Assembly (NCBI GenBank): GCA_034336665.1 | Contig: CM067572.1 | Coordinates: 5,696,286-5,760,285 of the forward strand | Length of the DNA stretch: 64,000 nucleotides | Direction: 5' to 3' | Source: Luscinia megarhynchos | Taxonomy: Eukaryota; Chordata; Aves; Passeriformes; Turdidae | Shown here: piece after piece, positions 35,311-49,000 of the stretch | Layout: every line of letters begins with the position of its first letter | How positions within the stretch are numbered: the first letter of the stretch is position 1 | Notes under the pieces: generated by a model | What the model was told of the DNA's origin: nothing | Seen by the model: the letters and a program-made list of their open reading frames with translations, nothing else | Database searches by the model: none | Translations under genes and position numbers: made by a program

Positions 35311-38300
35311 TAGTTAGAGAGCAAGTATTTTTGGAAAGATGACAGCTGGGTTGTCAGACATTAATGCTGAATTACACAATGCTTGTATGCTACAGCAGAG
35401 ATGTAATAAGCAATTATTCTTACATTATCATATATAGGGCTGCCAAAGTACTGTCTGAGAGGCAAGATAAAGGGCTCGAGGTCTGTACTGGTTCTGTTGA
35501 TGCTGGGAGGTTTCCATCAAATGATGTTAAGTCTATTTTCACTCTTGTCATCTAAGGAAGTATCAGCTTAAACATCTCTCATGGTAAAAAGATACCAGGA
35601 AATGGCATCTCCAAGGCAGAATTATCCCCAGCATAAGAAAAGCAGGCAAGCTAGTCACTGTAACTGCTGCTGATCAGAATTTAGCTTCTTCATCAGCAGA
35701 TTTAGTACAGAGAGTAAAATCATATTTACTTAATCTTCAGTGTTGGAAGTCTCAACAAATTTCATTGTATTTCTCATATGTCATTTTTATACAGCACTGT
35801 TAAAAAGATCACTGCAGACTTCAAAGAAAGTAAGAGGTCTCTGGGTAGTATTTATTTAGATCTTTTCTCATCTGGAAAGAGAAAATAAAAGAACTCCAGT
35901 CAGGGAGAAGGATGAGCAAACATATTGAATAGCTCCTTTGTTAAAGAAAACAGCCAAGCAAGCCTAGGGCTGGAAAACAAATGACTGGGGGTGATATGGC
36001 ACAGGTTTGTGCAATTATAAATAAAGAAATTAAGAGAAAGGATTTTCTCACTGTTTAGAAGAAATAGAAGAACAAAAGGACAGCAAATGGGCTGTTTGGG
36101 TTACAAGGTCCAAACAATCACAAGGTAATTTTCCACCATCCAGTTCAATGGTCAGCTAAGTTAACCTAGTTAGTTAAACAACTAGTCAAATTCATGGCTA
36201 AGAGCCAGAAATATATTGGAGGTTAAAAATCCAGCAGCAGAATTTATGGAAGGAAAAGGCTCCATTGAGGACTTAGCAGCTGTAATTTCTGCCTCAGTTG
36301 CAAAGTCTTACCCTTGTAATTTTTGCCCAGGTATGCTCTGCTGGAGAGTGGCCAATGGCTCAAAGCAGGACTGACATGGATCTCCTCATGCTCTACATCA
36401 CATGGCTGGAAATTTAACTCATTACAATTGTCAGGAACCCACTGAAGTCAGGTGACCCCTGCAGATTTATTCTGACAGCCTCTATATATTTGTGACTATC
36501 ATAAAAAAATGAAGTGTCTTAGGAAAACAGAAAATATAAACAAAAAAGTTTTAAGAAAAATTATTCAAAGGTCTTCTCATTACCTTAAGATGCTAGCTAT
36601 GAGAAGTTCTGTTTGAAATAATTGTGTAGTTTTCCAAGAAGCATCATTCAACAGCTGCTCCACCTCACCTCCTGGTGAAGCTTAGGTAAGGACAGTTCTC
36701 CAGATATGACTTTGCTAAACCAAGGCAGGGTTCTTTTCAGTCAGATTCCTCAAAAATGTTTTTTAGCCTTATCTCACACTTCTGGTTTCTTAGATTTCAG
36801 CTCAGATGAAGCAGTAACTCATTCAGAGAAGACATGAAAATAGTTGAATCCAACACAATTAAATAAATTCGCAATCAAGTCGTGTTAAGAAAGATTAGTG
36901 TGTTTCTCCTTCCACTTGGGACTGTGCCAACTGCCCAGCTATTTTTGGGAAGAATGAGAGGCTTCAAGCACAATGCCAACTAAGCAGAAGCATTACTAAG
37001 ACTATCAACTGAACCAAATGTGTCCATGGCATCTGAATTCAGTTTTATGTGGTATTAATAGATAAATATTCTGTTAGTATATCACTGAGAGTCACAAAAT
37101 ATTTTTTCTCATGTTGAACAGCATCTGCTTTCCCTTTCATTTTGGAGAGACCAAAACCTGTGAGATTCTGCCCCACATTCACATTCCAAGCTGAGAGAGA
37201 GCTCTGTGCCACGGGTGTCTGTCCAGCTGTGGAATTCTGACCACAGATTCCTGATGCCTCTGTTCCAGCACACCTTTTTTCCAGCTGGGCTCTGGCCTCA
37301 CCCTTCCTCTGGCTGACCCACAGCTGGGCTGTAGCTGCCCAAGCACAGTCAGCAATGCCAAATACACATTCAAGGCAGCTCTAATGAATCCCCACTGAAA
37401 TGCCATCAATTGTGCAAAGTACATGGAATAAATGCTGCTTGCCACACAGGTGAATGTTTTCTGTGGTGTGTATTTATTGGTGAGAAAAATTGACTAGCAG
37501 GGTACCTGAATTTTATTCACAGCAACTATTCATAGCACATAGACACATTCTACAGTTGTAGTCACTATTAAGAAAAATCAACAAAAGGCTACAGCATTAT
37601 CTGAGTTTCTCCAGCAATTTCCTCTCACACATTAGGCATCCCTTACTTTTCCTTTTGTTGTCCAAGGAAGTATTATTTGTATAATGTTCCACTGTGCTTT
37701 AAATAGTTCTCCAGACCATTTCTCAGATGAATTAAGAATAAAGTTACCTGCTATTGAACCACTGTTATTCCTTTGTTGCCTCAGATTCTCAGTTTCAGAT
37801 GTGCCAGGGTTAAAAAAAGTCCTCCCAAACTCTCACAAAGCCCTCCAGGGAGTCACTGTCACATTTAATCTTCCCCTGTCTCCCTGTTTCTCGGGTGTCT
37901 CCTGAATAACAGCAGTTTTGTCTATTTTATTTGCTCTTTCTCTTACACACAGCCAGTTGAAGAAAAGTAATTGAAACTATGGCATCTCACCTCGTGGTAT
38001 CTGTGTAGTTTGAACCGAGGTGTGTCTAGAGATCAAATTTCTGCTTATCAGCTGCATAAATGTGATCCAAAGCCTGGGGACATCCGTGAACTCTGCAGGA
38101 GTTCACTTGCTGAGCAGCTGTTCATGGCCCCTCACAGGAACAGAGATTTGGGGTAGAAATAGCTTTTCACCTCTGCAAACTGAGTAGCTTTTTGCTGCAA
38201 TTTGCACCTCCGGACCTACCAGTAACACCCAGGTTCCTCTGAATGAGTCTGGCAGCCCAGGCTAAACACAGCAGTGAGGCACCAAACAGCTGTGTGCCTG

Positions 38301-41300
38301 GGCTTTGCTGTGAGACACAAACTGGTGCTGCAGCAGCTCTGGGCCACAGTGGCTGCACCTCTTTCCATGCCATGGTACACACACTTCTCACTCACCATCA
38401 GAAAATTCTTCCCATTTTCCACACAACTGTCATTTGCTTTCAGCTATGCAATCTCTTTTTTTTTTTTTAAGTAGAAGCTTGATTTTTTTTTCATGTTAAC
38501 TTCTAAAAATAAAAATTATCACCAGTGTTAAGAAAGAAACAGGCCAGTCAGACCTCATAAGACAAGGCATTGTTCTGTTGAGATAAACCACCATATTTCC
38601 CAGAAATTGAAGTATCTCATGGAAAACACCCCTGAACTTGGAAACAGGTCTGAGCCAGGATTCTCTAAGCATCTAGCCTGCCTCCCAGCAAGGGGGAATC
38701 TCTGAGCCCTGGAAAAGGCTTTGAAGCACTTCTGGCTCCAGGCAGCTCCTTCCTTGGGGGCTCTCAGGGAGGAGTTCCCAACAGGCTGGGGGCAGCCCTG
38801 CCCAGAGCCCCCACCCCACCTCAGACCTCCCCCTGCTGTGCTGGGGCTGGGGAACCTCTGCTGCTGCCAGCTGGGGTGTCCAGCTGTGCAGAGCTGGGAA
38901 ATAGCCCAATAGTCCTTGGCACATCTGTCCCAGCTGCCCAGGATTTCAGAGCACCTTGAAAACATTTTACTTCTTCCATACCTTCATGGATGAAATTTTG
39001 GTTGCACCAGCAATTGTCTGATTTGAGGTCTTTTTATAAAACTGCCATGCTGGATGGAACAATTTTGGGCCTTGAATATTATCAAAGAATTCTATTCCTT
39101 AAACATCTCCAGTGCTGAGCTGCTCATGTTTCTAATAGAGTGTGCTCACATCCTCCCCTTGCTTTTCTATTGACAGAGACATTTAAAACCTTAAAGCTGA
39201 TTTTTTTTTAACCCAATAATTGCATGTTAGGCTTCTGAAAGTCTCTTCTAAGGATTTATGCTTTAATTTCATCCTCAAAACCTCAGTCCTATTAAGCAAC
39301 AGTGATATTGGGATATTAAAAATGAATTCTGTGATGATTTTTACTACTCCCACCCTCTTTCAGAACCTCACAAATTATCATTTTGTTATTATGCTCTGAT
39401 GGAAACCTATTCTTGGTGTGAATGATAAGACAGGTGTTTATCATTTTGAAGATTCTGCTAAAGGTATTTTAAAGCAGTACTTAGCAGCATAAATTAAGTG
39501 TTCTCTAATAATCTGTGTGAAATGTTCAAGAATATTTTCCATGCAATTATGAAAATAGACTAGGGAAATTATCACACATTCTCAGGAATTTTTATATCTT
39601 ATCATAGAGCAGTTAATTTCTGGCCATTTCTTGCAGAAATTAAACCTACCCCCAGTTGCTGGCTCTTTCCAGAGGCAGGACTGTGGACACAAATGGCACA
39701 TCACATAAGTTACAGTGGCACCAGTGTCCCCAGCAGGCCCTTGGATGTTGGCCCCATGGCCTGGGATCACTTTGTGGTGGGAGTTTAGTGGCTCCAGAGG
39801 GGGAAAAAGAATCACAGGGAAACACCAGCCAGGAAATGGGCACTTAAGGGATGGAAATTCTCTCATGCTCCACCTCTGACTGCTGCACTGTCCCTGCAGT
39901 ACATTTTCTTCTGCTTTTGCCCAGCTCATTTTGTCTTTTACTGTATCCAGTGAAACAGGTTGAAGTATTTCCCTCACAAAATCATAATGAAGCAGCCACA
40001 CAACCTTGCTGTTAAATACACTTTTTTAAAATTTCCCCTTGATTTGATTTCTCCTATTTACTCAATGTTTCACAGTTCTTTGTATTCCCATTCTAAGTAT
40101 TTCCTGTGCAAACATGGCCTTAAAATATCTGCTGGCAGCTTTCCCTGCCTTATGTTTTAGCCAAGCTATATCTAAATTACCTTAAATGTGTTTTTTTAGC
40201 TCATGTGAACACTTACAATTCTTTGGCTAGATTTCTTGTGGGGTGTGTTGATGCTGTGCTTTGCCACTCCTGTCCCCAGCAGTGCCCTGTCTCCCATCAG
40301 CAGTGGATTTATGGCACTGAGATGTCCAAGGGCAGCTGCTGGATCACACCATGAGGATCCCTGCTGAGCTCCTGTTGTGGAAGAGCTGGCATAGATGGGA
40401 AGAAAAGCTGCTTTTAAGGTATGGTAAGATAAAAGAGAGCAGCAGCAGCTCTGTGAGAAACTCCAGGGTTGCTCTTGCTCCCCTAGGACAGTTGACTGTA
40501 CATATGTTTTGTCTGGATGCCCATTTTTATTTTAAGCAATCCTTAGAATGGGCTATTTTTTTAAATAAGAGATAATTTCTTATTAAAGTTGGTCTTTGAT
40601 CTCCAACTGGAGGTTGGGACACAAGTACAATTTGAAATTATTTCCTAACAGCATAAATTATAATAGTAGTTAGTTGTGTTGCCTTTTTAAGAGTAAGTTT
40701 TGTCTCTGCTAGTGAATATCTGCAATTTGTGCTGTTGCTCCTCAGATGAAGGTGTGGGTTTTTTACAATGAAGAATTCTACTATGAAAAAACTGGAGAGC
40801 TCCTTTAATCTTCTTGGCCTTTCATTTGGGTCATTTATCCACTATAGATCTAATCATTGAAATGAAACCCATACATTATTTTGTTCTTTTAACTGACAAT
40901 GTGTTCAACATAACACAGCTGGTCTTTTTCCTTCTTTCTCATTCATTTTGGGACAGGTGTGGTGGCCAAATGACACTGCCACAGCCCACTGTCCCTAAGG
41001 GCAATGAAGCAATGACCTCACTTTCTTTGCCCAGCTGTAAATTTTTAGAAGGTTTGGGAAGATTTATCTTCTCAGGGCGGACTATGAATTTTAATTTCCA
41101 CTACAATTTATTCAAACAAAATGAATACAAGTCACTTCTAAACACAAAAGTTTTGGGTTGTTTTTTTCTTTAACTGCATAAGTGCAGCTGACTAGACAAG
41201 TTTTCTGTCTGAGAATCCAGGTGAGTACGTGGTGTGAAATATTGCTACATGCATTTCAGAAAGTCAAAAGTCCCAATATTGTTGCTGTGCAGCAGAAGTG

Positions 41301-42901
41301 ATGGGGTTCTTGAGAATATGAGTGGTGAGCAGTTACTCAGGTTAATAACAGGATGTCTGCAGTCCACTAAGGAGCATTGGCAATCACTCAGACACCTGAG
41401 CACTGCACAGGGAGGACATTCACAGTAGAAAACCTTCAAATATATTGCTGAAAATACATACCATTTCTGTGAAGAAATGAAGCTCAGAGTCATGCTCGGT
41501 ATACTCATGATCTAACTAACAAAGAAGATTAAATATGAGTGGGAGATGCATGACTTGAGATCTAATCAGTGGAAATGCAGCAAAATGAAAGAGGAACTGA
41601 TGAAATGTGTGAAAAGAGGGATTGGGAAATGAATTTTGAGCTCTCAGCATGCTGGTGGCAAACCAGGCCTGGAACCCTGTCCTGGACATTCCTGAGTCAG
41701 CCAGTTTGGTCTTTTGTCACCAGGATTTGGTGCAGGAGGGAGGAAAGGGTCCAAACCCCCATTCCTCAATCAGCCCAGGTTCTATTAAGTGGCCTTCCTG
41801 TATTTGCAGTTCCCTATGTCTTGATAGATAGTAGTTAATAGTTTTAATTACCTGCAGCCAGATTAATTAAATCTGATAGGCATCTTGATAGGAGCAACTT
41901 GTCATGGCAGGTAAATGCACAGGGCATCATGAAGTTGACAGTGGCTCTCTAGGCAGCAACTGCTCTTGATGGAAGGTCTCCAAACTGCTTAAGATGTGTT
42001 TGAAATATTAAAATAGAAATGGCTGCTTTGATTCCTGCCTGGCTTCAGTTTGAGCATTAGGTCACATCAAAGTCAAAGTGTATTTTAAATGATCAGTGTT
42101 TCTGTGGTGCTGAACATTGAGGGATGATGTGGCAAAAGGGAGATTAGGATGAAATTGGCTTCTCTTTAGGATGCTGGAAAGAGAAAGAAAAGCAGAAACT
42201 ACCAGGGAGTGGCAATGATAATGTTCCATAGTCACTTTTCAGTGCATGTCCATCAGAAACAGAAACAAAATTACTTCATTGATATTAAACAAACAATCCA
42301 GCCTCCATGCCTGGACTATTATAAACAATAGCAATAAGAAATATAATAATAATAAAAAATATGTGTAAAAACTAATATTATTCACAATGTCTGGTTGGAC
42401 ATCAGACCATTATTGGCATTGTGAAGTGTGTCCAAGTTTGAGGTTATTTTCTTTAGTTAACCATGATTTATTTCATCCAACAGCTTGGTAAGTTTTAGAT
42501 AATTAAATAAATATATATAAATTAATACCCAATATTTCTCCATTCCACTGTTCCAAACGACCTTTAACAAATGCAAAGTAAATTATAACTTTTTTTGTGT
42601 TATGAGTTATCCAACAATAAGCATATAGCTCAGCTCTATAATTCTGGCTTTATCTTTGATGTTAGTGATCAAATATTCATTGCCTTGATTATTCAAATAA
42701 TTAGACATTTTATCAGTTTCCTTGAAAAACTCAGAAGAGCCAAATCCCTTGAAGGGCTGCTCGATATTTAGTTTACTGTAAGTAGAAAAATCATCAGGCA
42801 GGAGGACACTAAGACAGGGAAAAATGTGTTTGTTGCAGAAAGTGTCAGATTTTCAAAGTGAATCCTTTACAACCTTTGCTGTGTTGTAGTTACTTCTGGC
42901 A
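35311..42901. other. Long unique stretch, no gene recognised
   Basis: Nothing here shows a domain-like frame or a CR1/LTR signature that I can defend. GC-richer islands lie at about 37180-37350, 38060-38380, 38640-38950, 39650-39940 and 40250-40500. The one at 38640-38950 carries frames on both strands and C-rich runs on the plus strand (G-rich on the minus), consistent with composition rather than coding. T-rich runs lie at about 38456-38469, and AT-rich microsatellite-like words at about 42320-42380 and 42505-42530. Confidence 0.5.
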
Positions 42902-42998
42902 AAAGAAAAAAAAAAAAAAGTAAAAAAAAAAAAGCCTGCACAAACCAAAACCCAAACCAAAACATCAAAAAAACCCAATAAAAACCAAAACAAAACTG
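42902..42998 (+). repeat. A/C-rich low-complexity tract
   Basis: Two long poly(A) runs (about 42906-42919 and 42922-42933) are followed by irregular AACCAAAACCC-type words to about 42998. There is no regular unit. The minus-strand frame across it (42867-43076, Phe-rich) is a composition artefact. Confidence 0.8.
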
Positions 42999-43379
42999 GA
43001 AGCCAGATCCACACCTGAGGATCCCTATCACAATTTCACAATTGCAGGAATGTTGCAGGAATGGAAGCAGAGCCATCCCTTACCCAGCTGAAGGCTCTGC
43101 TCAAGCACCCATTCTGCTTTGACTTAAGTGCTGCTTAAAGACAATAAAATGAGGAAAACTCTGCATTTCACCCTTGCAGAAGAGGTGATGCAAAGCTTCT
43201 ATTTTCATGCACAAAAATAGATTTAAAGATCATATATAAAGAAAACAGGAGATGTAAATTTCTCAGGTTTTTTTAATGAACATCAAATATGGCACCAATG
43301 AAATCCCAATGTTTTTAAGGTTGTAATTTATCAGTGACATGAAAAGAAAAATTAGTATTTAGATCTTTGTTATGCTTAA
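42999..43379. other. Unique AT-rich sequence, no gene seen
   Basis: I see no open frame of note, no repeat unit and no motif in this stretch. Confidence 0.5.
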
Positions 43380-43560
43380 TCATTTCAAGCTTTCTGACTG
43401 CTGTGAGGATGTCGAGGAACATTAGAATAAAATCAGCTCGATGCTCATGCATAATGTGTGAGAAGTTTTCTGTTTGCTATAATTTCTACTCTTTCATACT
43501 AATTGTCATCAGCAGAGGATGCAGGCTGTCATCCTAAAGATAAATACAAAACTAGCTACA
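43380..43560. promoter_or_regulatory. Candidate conserved noncoding element
   Basis: The stretch has CpGs retained in AT-rich context (GGATGTCGAGGAAC, CAGCTCGATGC), the octamer-like CATGCATAATG, and CATACTAATTGTCATC with a homeodomain core. It contains no simple repeat. Of the enhancer-like blocks in this window, this one has the most convincing texture, but alignment is required. Confidence 0.25.
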
Positions 43561-44734
43561 GTATTTTTCATTCAATTTATTCATTTATTTCACCCTGGGT
43601 GTATGCACCATGTAAAATTTATCTCTAAAGAAAGATAAAGTATTTCAGTGTGTGTGCACTGTAGAAATGAGAGGTGCAGAATGTATGAGTGCTTCTTATT
43701 TTTATTGAGAGACAAAATATAAGAGTGATTGCCATGCCTTTCTGCCACAGTTTTTGGTTATGGCTCCATGCTCCAAATACTTATAGAAGTGTGCAGAAAT
43801 ATATTCTCAAAAAAGTCAGAAGTGGCTTGACTTAAAAAATAATTATTTTACAATTTCATTCATCTTAAGTATTGCCTATAAAAAAAGACTTCACCAGAAA
43901 TGCTTCATAGTAAAACACTGTTATACTTGTATATCACTGTAAGTAACACTTTATGGACATAAGTTCATAATGAGTTTAAATGTTTGATTTCACCATCCTG
44001 AACTACCCCATTGCAATGAATGATACAAAGAGTTACAAACACAATGGTTTGGGTTTCTTCTTTTTTTTTTTTTAACTTAAGTGTATGAAGTGCTCTTATG
44101 ACCATATGAATAGTTAAATAATTTCTGAAGAAAAAGATGTCCTTATCCATATTCAAGCACTACATTTTCAAGAGGCTTTTCTTTTTCTTTCATACTGGAT
44201 CAGAAATAGAAAGATGCAGTTACAAATAGTCAAGGAGAAAAAGGATGTCTGGGAGCATTAAAAGCAGGCAAGTATTTTCATTTTCATTTTGGTTTTGCAT
44301 CAAACTAAGACATGACCTCACTATTCTCTTTCCTTCAAGAATGACTTGCTGCAATATTTTACAGAGAAGCTTGCAGTAGTGAATATGAGCAAGAAATAGA
44401 TATACAGAAATATTCTGCTTGAAAGCAGGCAATTAAACATGTAACTTTTTAAATGGGGAGATGTAAGTTAGCAGAATCCTAAGCAGAAATTTTTATATAT
44501 TTTTATATTTCTTCACACAACAAGATGTAACCTTTACAGTTCTCCAAGTGTTTAGAAAGCTGGATGCATAGTTCTAGAGCAGACCTTGTCCTAGAGAAAC
44601 TGCTGAGCACAGCTTTTATATTGTTGTATTAATGCAATTTATTTACTGTGAAATGTTCACATTATTGAATCCTATTTTTCTCTCAGCTGGTCATACCAGG
44701 GAAAGCAAACCATCCTGTTTAAATAAATAAAACA
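43561..44734. other. Unique AT-rich sequence, no gene seen
   Basis: Minus-strand frames at 43965-44156 and 44220-44432 are unremarkable. A 14-base T run lies near 44060-44075. Confidence 0.5.
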
Positions 44735-44830
44735 GTACCATTGTGCTGGTAAGTCAGAAGATAGCAATTCCGTGTAATGGAAATGCAAATACGAATGTAA
44801 TTTTTATTTCATGGATAAATGGAACTTGCA
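44735..44830. promoter_or_regulatory. Candidate noncoding element with exact octamer
   Basis: ATGCAAAT, the exact POU/octamer motif, lies at 44783-44790 within AATGGAAATGCAAATACG, followed by GTAATTTTTATTTCAT. The two CpGs nearby (TTCCGTG, TACGAAT) are unusual for this AT-rich context. Regulatory function is inferred. Confidence 0.2.
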
Positions 44831-45399
44831 AAAAGATGGTGCAATGTTTTTCCCCTCTTTTGTTGATCTCATCATTAGGTCATGCACTAACCCATCCTTC
44901 ATCCTCCACATTCCATATGTTTTAGTGCACTTCAAAAAGCTTTATGAACATTTCTCTTCTGATCTAGTAGCTTGTGAGCAGAGGTTGAGGTCTCAAATTA
45001 CTAAAGGTCTCCAAAAGTTATTTCATAGGCACGTCCCCTTCGGTGAAGATTACTTGAGGCAATAGCTGTTTGCCTGTGGGTCTCTTTTTCATGTTGGAGA
45101 GTATTCTCAGTACAACATCTTTTAGGCAGCTCCCAGCACTCCAAACAATAAGCTACTTTCTCACTCTGTCCTCCCTTTATTCTTGCACTCATTAATTTAA
45201 TGTATAAACTGTCGTAAATTTCCAATAAACATTCTTATTGCCGTATTTCTTTTGGTGGTCTAAATTTGAATATTTGAATATTTGTTGAATATTTTGCTAA
45301 TGTTGTTTCTTTATTTCTTTTTGTTTGGTTGGTTTTTTCTGCAAACACTAAGAAGTTTAGAAAGGCCTGGGATTATGAGAGTCAGAAGGTTTCAGTGTT
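44831..45399. other. Unique AT-rich sequence, no gene seen
   Basis: Three closely spaced GAATATTT-type words lie at about 45267-45293. The frames at 44811-45065 plus and 45001-45225 minus are unconvincing. Confidence 0.5.
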
Positions 45400-45756
45400 A
45401 GCGGCCCCACATTGGGCGCCAACTGCAGGAATGCTTCCTTTCCCTTCTCTGGTCCTCAGGCTAGCTCTGGGCCAGAGATGGGTGGAACTACTTCATGCAC
45501 AAAGGTAAAAAACCAAAAGGAGGCTCTTCCACCCAGGATAAAGTCCAGCACTTCATTTCTGAACCACGTCCAAGGAGAAAGAGAGAGAACAAAGCATGGC
45601 GGGGAATTTCAAACCTAGGGGAGGGGAAACCAAGCTGCAGCCAGTGGGCTCACACTGATGGGGAAGGGCTAAGGGAGGGCTGAACCAGCCTCACAGAACT
45701 CCTGAAACCATTTGTGTCAGTGCAATATGAGATAATAAAAATTCAGACTCATAACA
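45400..45756 (-). mobile_element. Truncated ERVK-like provirus: LTR plus tRNA-Lys-type primer binding site
   Basis: Read on the minus strand, 45402-45419 gives TGGCGCCCAATGTGGGGC, which differs by one base from the tRNA-Lys primer binding site used by betaretrovirus-like (ERVK, class II) elements. A primer binding site lies just downstream of the 5' LTR, so the LTR should occupy the higher coordinates. A plausible extent is 45424-45756, with TG at 45424 and CA at 45755-45756 on the plus strand. Only a few dozen bases of leader remain to the left before unique sequence, and no gag, pol or env and no second LTR is present. The provirus is therefore truncated just after its leader. The outer LTR boundary is uncertain. 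CAGTGCAATA occurs at 45718-45727 and again at 45755-45764. Confidence 0.65.
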
Positions 45757-48700
45757 GTGCAATACAACATTAAAGGTGGGTAGAGGGAGAACATAATTTA
45801 CAAGGGGCAGGAGCTGAGCAGAATGAGGAACTGAAAGCCTGGGTTTAATGTTTTTCATATTAATCCTTCTTTAGTACTTGTAATATGTGCATGGTCCTTG
45901 AAGAGAGGGGCCTGTGTAGAGAATTCCCCCACCTTGTCCAGAGACGTGGGAGACTCACTCGGAGCAGCTGCTTTTTGTGGTGCTCATCCAAGGCAACTGG
46001 AGCTGTGAAACTTTTGAGGATCACCTTTCACATTAAATCTGTTTTCTTCAGGAAATAAATTCTCACTTCAGCCTGGCCTGTGCTATATAAGCACACAAAT
46101 CAAGAAGTGTTTCTGATTGAAAGGGCACATAGAGATTGCTTCAGGCTACTAATACCATCCGTGTGTGAAACAAAGAGAGATAACCAAGAGAGGGCTCAAA
46201 AGTGATAATACAGGCACAAAAAAGTGCTATTTTTTCCAAAACAGCACACCTTCATCACCACTAGCTCAGAGAAATAGTGCTTTCTGTGTACTTTAGTGAC
46301 ACTTACAAAGATTCTTACTAAAAGGTGTTAAAGCAGGATTCAGTATCTGTGTTAAAGCTACAGTATTTGAAAATAAGCTGATGAAGAGCTCAAAGATCTG
46401 GATGAGAATGGTAAAATATTTTTATTTCAATACAAAAATTAATGCTGCAATGGATGAAGAAATTTCATACTGTCTTCTAACCAAGGACTTTTTATGCTCC
46501 TATCCTCAATATCTTTGAATCTGAGCTTCATTTTATCTTCCAGCTAAGTCTGATTCAGTTCCCCTCTAAAGGACAGAAAAACTTTCCATTAGTTTCAGTG
46601 TGGGCTAAGTGAGGTGTCATGAACAAGGTGAAAGAGATAAATGAGCATTTGCAGAATCAGGCATGAGCATTCCTGAGTCACAAAGGGATGCTATGGTAAT
46701 ATATGGCACCCGGTGGGAATGCTGAGCACCTGGAGAATGATTTCCATGAGGATGTGTCCTGCCTTCCAGCTGAGACTGTCTCCTCTGAGGTCATAATTGC
46801 ATAAACACAGCCACACCAGCCTTACACAAACTACCCCTCAGCAAGACAGGGATGAAATGACACCACAGAAAGTGGGATACTCAAGTGTTTGCTGGGTTCT
46901 GCACTGCAGAATAAAGCCTGGACCATTTCAACATCCTCTTGGCCCAGGAGAATATCTACGTATCTGAAAGGTTATTTTAAAATTCAGTTTGTCCTCTATA
47001 TTCTATAAAGGTATTTCTTTAATTCAGCTTGGTAGAACCAACTGTGTAATAAGGCACTTCTCCTTTCATACTTTTTAAAAAATACTTTCCCAAGCTATAG
47101 GTAAAAAGTCTTGATCTGCAGGAGATAAGGGTAGCAGATTGTCCAGTAATATGGATCATTTTTCATGCCTGTCTGGAATTTTTATTACGATGCTAGATCC
47201 TCCACAGAGCAAAGAAAATGACAGGGAAAGCATCGACAGCACTCTCCAGTGCCTGCTGAGGTCCTTAGCCTTTAAATATTTCAGGCAGCATCTCTGATTC
47301 AGAATGGAAATGGACAAATGAAAACATGAACTGAGTTCTTCAGGATGGGAGTTGTGGGAAGAGCCAGAGATGAGATTTATCAGGGGATGGAATAGGTTTC
47401 TAGTAGAAACTTATGGCAAATTAGCCTGAATATAGTGCTCAGATATATGGCAGGAAGCAATTCCAGAGAGTTATGGCAATAAGCAAAGTAGCCTCCAGGT
47501 CTTTTTCATCTGGACAGTTTGGGAATGAGTCTGTGATTGGTTTCTCTCACAGCACAGTCTGCAGCTAGTAAGCAAGGAGGGGGAAAAAGTCAATATTATT
47601 TTTTTTTAAGTGTTCCCATTATTTTGCTCTCTGGCCAGTACTCATTACTGTATAAGTCTAGTTTCCCACTTACTCTATAGCACCCTGGAAACAATTTTGA
47701 TTGTGGAAACAACCAATAGCCTCCTGGAGGTGGTGACAGGAAAGTAGGGCAGAATCAGGAGGGAAAGAAAAACCAAAACTGCTCATCTTATCACTCCCTC
47801 CATTGCTATAAGAGCACTCAGCTCAAGAGAACTTTTTTTTTTTTTTTCCAGGCCATGTTCAATCTATTGCAGTTTTAAAAGTCTCAAGTGGTAGGGAATA
47901 TTTTCTCACCACTTGCTGGGAAGTTGGAGTGTGTCAGCTCCAACTAATAAATATCTGCTTTGAGGTGACATTTACAAGTCTCCTGCTCCACTGAGTTCGG
48001 TACACAAGGTAACAGCTCACATCCCAAAGTCAGTTCCTTAATTATCTTGTCCTTCCCCCCAAGATTTGTCAGGAATTCTTCTGATGATGCCCCAGAGAGA
48101 TGTGGTACACCAGTGAAGCAGGGTTTGCCTTCAACAAGACTTTCTGGGTTCCTGAGGACACCTGACAGGGCAGGAGGAAATGACTCAGCAGTGGTCGCAG
48201 TGCTTGTTCCTCCAACCCCCACAAGATTTTCCTTAAAATGCATTTGCTTGAGGGCTATTCAACTTTTTCATCACACATTCAACAGAAAGAAAGAAGTAAT
48301 ATCTTCCCTCGAACAATGTTCTGTATTATTGAAGGCAGTTTGGGGAAAAGATCTTGTATCTAGGACAGGGTAGAATATAAATTAACATGGAAAGGACAAG
48401 AGGAAGTTTAACACAGTGTGTGGAATCCAGAATTTTTTCATAATTAAATTCTTGCTTCTTAAAGAGACATAGACTCCTTCTCCTTCACAGATTTTCCACT
48501 GAATTTTTTTTATTAGCAGTCACAAGACAGGGAGAGAAGAGACCAGATCCTATGGCTCTTTAATTGCAGCTATTCTTCTGTCTCCTTCATGAAACATTAT
48601 AGGGAACAAATAAATATAAATTGTGGAATGATACCTTCTTTATATGCAGAAATTAATTATAAATCCTTCCAAAGTAAATCCTTATTATCTCATCAAATTA

Positions 48701-49000
48701 CTGTATTAAAAATCATCATTAAAAAATCTTTCCATGTGAGACTCTCAAATATATGAAATTTAAATTAATTCTCAGAAAACCATCCTGAATTAATGCATTA
48801 AGCCTATTCCATGGGAGGTTTTAGAGGCACTTTGAACATTTTTTGTTCATATCTTCAATCACCTACAGTGGCACCACAGTAAAACCCTCAAGCCCTCCAT
48901 CTTATTTGCTACAACCGTGGCACAGAAATTAGACAGGAGATTTTGGAACAAAAATACTCAGAGATTTCATTAAAATATTTCATTCCTGAGCACCTGAAGT
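45757..49000. other. Unique AT-rich sequence, no gene seen
   Basis: The overlapping frames at 47944-48243 minus and 48047-48373 plus lie on opposite strands of the same DNA and show no family motif. A T run of about 15 lies at 47833-47847, followed by CCAG. Otherwise the stretch is unremarkable. Confidence 0.5.

Noticed and set aside
38640..38950. GC-rich patch as a CpG island promoter
   Set aside because: The patch is GC-rich but has almost no CpG dinucleotides, so it does not look like a promoter island.
47833..47851. Long T run ending in CCAG as a splice acceptor
   Set aside because: The run is a simple poly(T) tract, and no open frame of note follows it.
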